Positions 28,401 to 37,400 of a stretch of DNA of 64,000 nt are shown in pieces. The notes under the pieces are model-generated. The model had not been told where the DNA came from, ran no database searches, and saw only the letters and a program-made list of their open reading frames with translations. The stretch is from Leguminivora glycinivorella. Its lineage: Eukaryota > Arthropoda > Insecta > Lepidoptera > Tortricidae. A program made the position numbers and the translations under genes. The stretch lies in assembly GCF_023078275.1 (NCBI RefSeq), contig NC_062996.1:10912001-10976000 (forward strand), in the 5' to 3' direction. Numbering within the stretch: position 1 is the stretch's first letter; every line of letters begins with the position of its first letter.

Positions 28401-31400
28401 TGCGTCTCTTGAATGTGGATGGTCCCTAAAAGAGCTAATAGAATTTATACCATGTACCCGTTTAAAACACGCATGCTCTCGAGTTTCCTATGATAACGGT
28501 ACCGTAGTATAACGGAAGTCTAAATACAATACATTGTGCAACAAGGGCAGGAAGTTGAATATTACTAACGAGAGTAAGTTAAATGGCGACGGCTTGCCGG
28601 AGCGATTCAAAGACTCGAGTTAGTAATATTCATACTCCCCGAGTTACACACAATGTTTTTCATCACACTCGCAATGTAAAAAATATGTAAATAGATATAA
28701 AAAAGTGAAGTACGGTACAAGAAATTTCATTATTCCCTTGGGAGAACGATTTTTCTATAACTCACGCTCCGCCTGCGTGCAATAGCACATTTAAAGTGCG
28801 GGTGTGATGAAAAATTATGGATAAAACATGGAGACGGCCGTTATACGACGGCCTATATACTAGTATATAGGACGTCATAAAACTAAAATGTCTCACAAAA
28901 GTTTAACGTCTATTTTGACATCAGCAGTAGGGTTAAAGGTTTTTAAACGATCCCCCGTATGTGTCTATAGCCCGGTCCACACAAAGCGAGACTGTGCTCA
29001 CGCGGCAAGCGTGCTATGAAGACATGCCTCGGCCGAGGCATGCGCGCGTTTTGGTCGACCGAGCGACCTGCCTCAGCCGAGGCACGCCTACATTGGAAGT
29101 ACAGATGGGCCGAATATGGACTTTGCCGAATACTAATATTACTTACTTACCGAACCAAACATTCAGCCGAATATTCGGTTACGCCATATTTTTTAAGAGG
29201 ATTAATTCAAACTATTAAATGATTGATAATCGTTACATATGTTACTACTTATGTTTTTATGATTTAGTGGATAACTAAAACTTAGTTAAAACAACTCTGA
29301 AATTCTTCTCAACTCTTAAACTACGGTCTTTTTAACTTTAAAAAAAAAAACAATTGTATTTATATTTTGACTCACATGTTTCTCTTTTTTTAGCAGTTCC
29401 TTAAAAAACTACTAAAATAGGAGCTTATTATCCAATGAAATACGTAAGATCTTCATTAATTATTTACTTTGTTTATTCGGTAAATATTCGGCAATGCAAC
29501 CTTATAATTCGGCCGAATACGAACAATTAAAAACTGAAGCCGAATATGTCGAATACCAAATATTTACCGAATAGGGAACTTGACTGTAGTTAAAATAAAA
29601 TATTTTATACCATGCACAAAATAAAGCATCATAATTATAAGAAAAAACTGGACAGACGTTATTTTTAAATTCAATTTCTATTTAATAAGTCAGTCAGTAA
29701 TATATAAAGTAACTGAGTTGACCGTGACGTCACTAAATTCGATTTCATATAAATTGCATATTAGCAAGTCGTTCAAATTCGTTTTGACAGTTCTTAAAAA
29801 GAAGCTGATTTGACTAGGAGGCAAGTAGCCTATATTCGGCTCATCTCTAATTGGGAGTTTGCCGCGTACATTGCCTCGTTGCCTCGCTGTGTGGACCCGG
29901 CTGATCCCATGTGAGACTCACCTGCTAAGCCGCCGGTTCGCGGCCGGCACCCGCGGCTCGTCCACAGAGGTGGTTGATGTCTCCATCGGGTTGTCTTCAC
30001 CATCGAGCAACTGGATCTGCGTCTGGCGGACGAAAACACCGTAGTTTTCCTCGCACTGAAAAATATATTAATGATTGTTTATACTCAGCCTTAGGGTTGT
30101 AAATAGAAAAAAAACCAAATGTTTTTTTTTTTCAGAATTTTCAGATGAACAAATAATACGACAATAACGGATTTTCGTGAATTGTAACGTGTTTCAATAA
30201 CAATAACGTAAATTTTAATTCAATTAACATTCAGTATACAAACGTTTATTGGGGAATTCCCGATGCTGCGTGTAGCGTGGAGAGGCGGTGGTGTTGCCAA
30301 CAGTAAAAAGTGATAACTACCAACTACAGATTTCGTAAATGTTCCTTTTATAAGACCAGAAATTAAAGTTATTTGATTAAATTCGTTTAATAGTTAACAT
30401 TAAGTCTAAAAAACCGTATAAAATTATTAACGACTTCAAAATTTTGAGATTTCGTACTTTAGAAAAAAAACATACTCCAGAAAAAAAAACTGTTTTTTTT
30501 CACGGTTTTTTCAAGCCTGAAAAAAAACCGTTTTTTTGCAACCCTACTCAGCCTAGCTACATATATGGGATCCATACATTCATACAATCACGCCTGTGTC
30601 CCATGAGGGGGTAGACAGAGCACATGAAACTACTCAAGTTTCAGTGCCACTCTTGGCAAATAAGGGGTTGAAGAACATTAAATAAATGTCATATACAAAG
30701 AAAAAGTGACCAAAGCCTCCAGTGCTCCGAGCTGGAATCGAACCAGCGTACTCCGCTTACCGGGCGAATGCCAGAACCACTCGGCTATCGGTCCACGAAA
30801 GCAAGGGTCGAAATTTCTAAGTATATGACATTTCCGAAGGCTCGTGGCGCCCTCTGGCCATCCCTGAGGTAGAACAGTATGGTTCGACCTCCTAGCCGAA
30901 TCAACTCAGGTGATTACAAGCTAGCGAAGAGAGATGAGATTCCAGCTCGGAGCACTGGAGGCTTTGGTCACTTTTTCTTTGTATATGACATTTATTTAAT
31001 GTTTATAACATAATAGTAGTGTTACTACTTAAAATAACAAGTTAAAATATTTTCTATGAAAGTAATTTAATTTGTTCTTAGAAGGGGTTGAAGGAATACG
31101 AAACTGTGTGTGGATCTATAGAATACATTATTTTTTTAACCCCCGACGCATAAACGACGGGGTGTTATAAGTTTGACGTGTCTGCCTGTTTGTCTGTGTG
31201 TGTCTGTCTGTGGCATCATAGCTCCCGAATGGATGATCCGATTTAGATTTTTTTTTTTGTTTGAAAGAGTTTCATGAAAATCGGTCAACTATGTCGCGGT
31301 TAGGGTTTTCAAAATTTTAATCTTGTGGTTAAAGTCGCCGTCAATAGAATTTGTGAACAATGTAAACAAACCTTGTAGTCAAAATTTCTTTAATTATATT

Positions 31401-34400
31401 CTAACTCATCAGATACTGGCTAAATCCATGTGTTGTTTAATCAATTCATCTCACATTATGATCCTCAACCTTTAAAATAATAAGATTGTGCTAAAATATT
31501 GATTTTTTATATAATGGTTTGTTTATATTGTTGAAATGTTCTATTGACAGCGATTTTAGGTTATTATTATTACCTCATAATTTTGATCATACACTGTAGC
31601 CAACTCATTGTCAAAATTATTCTCTTGACTGTCAGAAACTATAGTATCAATACTTTGCGATTTTTCCAAATTGATTATCCAGTTATGTGTAGCTATTTGA
31701 AAGTCAGGCAATGGTGGATTCCCTATTTCTAAACACTGACTTTTGGAAGTTTCTAAATCTGTTGGCTGCTCAGAAACACGCCAGCGGTCAGTACCTAAAC
31801 TAAATGCATGAGGTATTGTCAAATCCTTCGGACCCTGAATATTCACCGTTCCAAAATCTGCCTCTGTATCAACAAGCCATCTTCCTGTCGCTACAACCAA
31901 GTTAGAATTCTCAATATTTTCCTTACATTTTAATATGTTTGATTTAGGTTCTATAAGCTGGTTCTCCAACACAGCTATAGCAAACTCAAGAGCAGATTTT
32001 ATAGTCCGGGTACACAAATCGATACTATTTTTGGCTTGGTATATGGGTAGCGCTGCTAACCGACTCTCAGTTACAACTATAGCATAGTTCAAAGCAGCTC
32101 TTATAGCCTTATTACAGGTCTCCGCTCTGTGGTATGAGCATCCTTTTTTATTCGCCTTCATCAGAGCAAGACGGCATTCTGTGATAGCAATGGAACAGTT
32201 CAGCGCTGCTTTTACAATTTTGTAGTTTTCTCCGCTGTCATGAAATTGTTTGAACGGTTCAATGTCGCTTGGTATTGAAATATTTGGAAGAACAGACACA
32301 GTAAGTCTGCTCATTTTTCTATTTTCAACACTTTTTGATGTTTTTAAATCAAAATCATTGATACTATTACACTGATCTATACATAAGCATTCAATATTTG
32401 TATCTTTTGTCTTTTCTACATTAAATTCATAATCTTTTGGCGTTTTTTCACATTTCTCCATTTTTATCGCTAGTTTGACAGCTTTCGTAAACGTTAACTT
32501 CTCTTCTTTAACCAGTAACTGTTTGATATTATTATCAAATAACCCAAATACAAACTGATCACAAAGAATACTGTCAACATCTTTGTAATCACATTTTTTT
32601 GTCAATTTCCTCAAAACTGAAGCAAAATCCATGATTGATTCATTTTTTTTCTGCATACATTGTTTAAATTCAGTCTCTTTAAAGTGAAATTTTGTCTCAA
32701 AATATCTCTTCATAATTTTTACAAGTTCCTTAAAAGATTTTTCTGCAGGTTTCTTTGGTAAACACATCTGCACTAACAAATTATAGGCATCTGTACCGAT
32801 TAGTGTTATTAAGGCAGCCACTTTGAGTCGTTTTGGTATTTTATTTAGGATCAAATAATGTTCCAAACGGTCAATATAATGTTCCCAATTTGAAGATAAG
32901 TCAAACGGTTCTATTTGTCCAAAAGTCATTGTATAACACTTTTTCAATCACATATATCAACAGGATTTCCTTATTTATCTCACTATCAACTAATGTTTAT
33001 TAAAAAATATATATTTGTCAAATTATAAAATAGATACCACACTTGTGTTTCTATACAAATGTAAAACTACCTCCATAAATAAAAATTAATAAAATGTCTA
33101 ACTACCCACTATTTTGTATTGCAAATGTAAATCATTTTCATGGTGTAATCTGTCCTTTTATTTGTTTTAAGAGGAAAAAAAATATTATGCCTGTGTGGTG
33201 ACGGGTTAAGAATTTCACCACCCCCTTTCTTCCCGTGGGTGTCGTAGAAGGCGACTGTGGGATATCATGGGTTAAATTGTGGCGTAAGCGAGAGGCTGGC
33301 AACCTGTCACTGCAATGTCACAGTTCGTTGTCTTTCAACCACTTATTTGCCAAGAGTGGCACTGAAGCTTTAGTAGTTTCATGAGCTCTGCCTACCCCTT
33401 TATGGGAAACAGGCGTGATTGTATGTATGTATGTATGTATGTAAAAAATATTATGCTGACATTTAATCAAAAACATTAATTAGGAACAAAAATTTGTATG
33501 TACATTAGATTATATTTCCTAATGTATTGGCCTTTAATTAACAATCTAGGAGATTTACTAAATACCTAGGAAAATAACTGAGTGGCTAATTTAACCAAGC
33601 ACTAAACTCACGACTCTCACGAGTGGGACTTAATTGGCCTATTCAATTTATGAACTGAACTGTCATATTATGTGGGTATATAGCGAAACTGTATTGGTGT
33701 GATCTACCCGTCTTTAGAAATAAAGAATCAGTCATTGCTCGATCTTGTAGTTTGATTGATATGCTCCCTATACTTTTACATGGCGCAGCCGGTTAAAGTG
33801 GTAAAAATTGTTTAATTTAGAAGACGAAAGTTCAAGAAGTTCACGTTAATATCAACAAGTGAAGAAAAACCAGAGATGGAATCAGTGCTTACTCCCCCGT
33901 TGCCGTTTAAGTTTGAGGAAAATGTAACCAACATGGCGTTTGGTACTTTGTGTGAATCGTGGGAGAAGTGGAAGAATGGGTTTCAAATATACGTGAAGGC
34001 ATGTGAGCTTAATAAGAAAAGTGAAGAAATACAGATGAACATTTTCCTACACGTCGTAGGGGAACAGTGTCGTGAGATAGTGGAACAAAGTTCTACGAAA
34101 TGTACAACGTTAACGGCTTTAATAGGACTAGTCGATAATCATTTTAAAGCGAAAAAAAATGTAACGGTCGAGCGTCATCGGTTTTTTACTCGTCAACAAG
34201 GTGAACATGAGTCCATAGATCAATACGTCTTTGAGTTGAGAAAGTTGGCTCAGTCGTGCGAGTTTAGTAACCTAAGTGACGGATTAATAAAAGATAGACT
34301 CATCTGTGGAATCGTTAGTGCAGCGATAAGGGAGCGGTTGCTACGCGAGGACGACCTCACTCTCGATAAGGCGTTAGAAATATGTCGGGCAGCTATAGTT

Positions 34401-37400
34401 TCGAAAATGTATTCGGAGGACATAAAACGTGAGTGTAGTAGTGAGATAAAAAGTAATGAAGTGTGTGCGGTGTCTAACAAAGAAGTGTACGAAATAAAGC
34501 GGGCAGGTGCAAAGGTCGAGGCGGGCTCGAGTTCCGGACGAGGATGGCGCGGGCGCGGATGGTTGCCTGGCGGGAGCGGGGCGCAGGGCCGTGTCCAGCG
34601 CGCCGGGGCCGGCCGCGGCCGGCGGCCAGCACCGCGCGCCGCCCGCGCAGCGCGGAGGGCGGTGCGGCCAGTGCGGCGGGGTGCACAAGAAGTACGACTG
34701 TCCGGCGTATGGCAGGACCTGCATGAAATGTTCCAGGCCGAACCATTACGCCAGGATGTGCAGGGTGTACATGGTGGAAGAGTCTGATGAACAGGTAAAT
34801 AACATAACAAACCGATGTTGTTGTGACTCTTGTGAGGAGTGGAACACCGAATTAAAAATAAATAATGTACCTGTATATTTCAAGTTAGATACGGGGGCAG
34901 ACATAAATATACTGCCTAAAAAATATTTAACCAGATTAGGTATTTCGAGTAAAGATCTATTAAAAACGAATACAAGACTTACTGAGTACTCGGGCGCGGG
35001 TATTAATGTCATAGGCAGGATTTTCTTACGAGTTAGGTACAAAAATGAGTTGTATATATTAGAGTTTAAGATTGTTGATTTAGATTCCACGCCGATACTG
35101 GGACGGTTTGCGTGTAAAGATTTAAACTTGGTTAGGCGAGTCATGGCTGTGGAGGAGTCAAACGATAAAGTTCCAGGGTTTGTAAAGGAATTCAGTGATG
35201 TATTTGCTGGTATAGGTTGTCTTCCGGGCGAGTATAAAATTCAATTAAAATCAGATGTAGTACCGGTGATTCATGCACCGAGGAAATTACCATTTGCGAT
35301 AAAAGATGCGGTAAAAACTAAGTTGATAGAAATGGAGGCCCAGGGGATAATAGCTAAAGTTGAGGGACCTTCGGATTGGGTTAGTAGCATAACGGTAGTT
35401 AAAAAATCAAACGGAGACTTACGAATCTGTTTGGATCCTAAGGAATTAAATAATGCTATAAAACGGGAACATTTTCGGCTTCCAACCATCGATGAAATAG
35501 TATCAAATTTATCAGGTGCACGATACTTTAGCACCCTGGACGCGAGCTCAGGTTTCTGGCAGGTGCGGCTCGACGATACAAGTAGGTATTGTACATTTAA
35601 CACGCCCTTTGGACGGTACAAGTTTCTAAGGATGCCATATGGCATCTGTTCTGCGTCCGAAGTGTTTCACAAAAAGATATATGAAAACTTTGATGACCTT
35701 GAAGGGGTATGTATGTACATAGATGATTTATTAGTGTATGGTCGTACTAGGGAGGAGCATGATCTCAGGTTAAAAAATGTATTGGAAAGATGTGCGAAAG
35801 TGAACCTTAAGCTCAATAGAAATAAATGTCGGTTTGGGTTGGAAGAGATAAAGTATTTAGGTCATCGCATAACAAAGGACGGCCTGAGTCCGGATGACTC
35901 ACACATATCAGCAATAAAAAATATGCCTACACCTTCTAATAGGAAAGATATTGAACGATTTTTAGGTCTTATTACGTACGTAGGAACGTTTATACCGAAC
36001 TTGTCAGATAAGACGCAACCACTAAGGCAGTTATTAAAAAAAGAAATTGAGTGGCATTGGGACGAGCCCCAGAGTAAATGTTTTAACGATCTTAAGGAAT
36101 GTTTAATGAAAAAACCGGTATTACAATATTATAGCATGCATCAGCCAATAACTATTTCAGTAGATGCAAGCAAAAGTGGCCTTGGGTGTTGTTTGTTGCA
36201 GAATAACCTCCCTGTGTGCTATGCCTCCAAGTCCTTAACTAAAACGGAACAACGGTATGCGCAGATTGAAAAGGAGTTGTACGCTTGTCTGTTCGCGTGT
36301 GAGCGTTTTTATCCATATATATATGGGAGATCGGACATAACGATTGAGACCGATCACAAACCATTGATAAGTATAATTAAAAAGCCTATAGTAGACTCAC
36401 CATCTCGTCTTCAAAGAATGTTATTAAGGTTACAGCGTTATACGTTCAAATTGGTATATAAGCCGGGTAAACATCTGTACATAGCGGACACGCTGTCGCG
36501 CGCATACGAGCCGGCTCACCCCGAGCACGCGGGCGCGGGGACGGGAGGCGAGTACGAGGCGCTGCACGACGAGGTGTGCGCGGTGCAGCGCGCGCTGGCC
36601 GACCTCGTCGACGACCACTTCACGGACCACCAGTTCCTCAACCTACAAAAACAAACTGACACCGACGACGAGCTGGTTCACTTACGAAAATGTATCTTAA
36701 AAGGATGGCCTAATGATAGAAAAGACTTATTAGAGGTACTTAGGCCGTATTGGACTTATAGGGATGAGTTAACTGTAGCACAAGGTTTAGTTTGGAAAGG
36801 GGATAGAATAGTGATTCCTAAGTCTCTAAGGAAAGATATGTTAAATAAAATTCATATAGGACACATGGGTAAGGAAAAATGTAAATTACGAGCGAGGGAA
36901 ATAATGTTTTGGCCGTGCATTAATAATGAAATAGACAATTTAATAAATAACTGTAATATCTGTCTGTCGCACAGAAAAAATAATCAAAAAGAAGAGTTAA
37001 TTCCGCATGAAATTCCAGATGAACCTTGGGCAAAATTAGGCGTAGATTTATTTCAATTACATGGGGTCGATTATTTATTATTAGTTGACTATTACAGCAA
37101 GTTCATAGAAATCACTAAGTTATCATCAACGACGTCTGAACATGTAATATCATCCCTTAAAAATATATTTTGCCGCCAAGGGATTCCTAGAGTAGTTATG
37201 TCAGACGGGGGACCGCAGTTTACGTCCTCAAGTTTCAAAAGGTTTGCTGATGAGTGGCAGTTCACTCATAAAATGTCGTCTCCGAGATACGCACAGTCTA
37301 ACGGACAGATAGAGAGAACAATACAGACCGTTAAGAGTATTATGATCAAAACAAATGAAAATCGCACTGATTACAGACTAGGGCTTCTAGAATATCTAAA

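Larger units (their letters stand above)
16869..29921. other. 13-kb Glued intron, repeats only
   Basis: Between exons 3 and 2 I find no further exon. Phases of exons 2 and 3 join directly, so none is needed. The content is MITEs, SINEs, LINE ends and AT-rich DNA, listed separately. A tRNA-like remnant (GGATTCGAACCCGG) lies near 22165. Confidence 0.6.

Noticed and set aside
34250..34810. Long antisense frames over gypsy gag
   Set aside because: They exist only because the GC-rich tract lacks stop codons on either strand; no domain is encoded.
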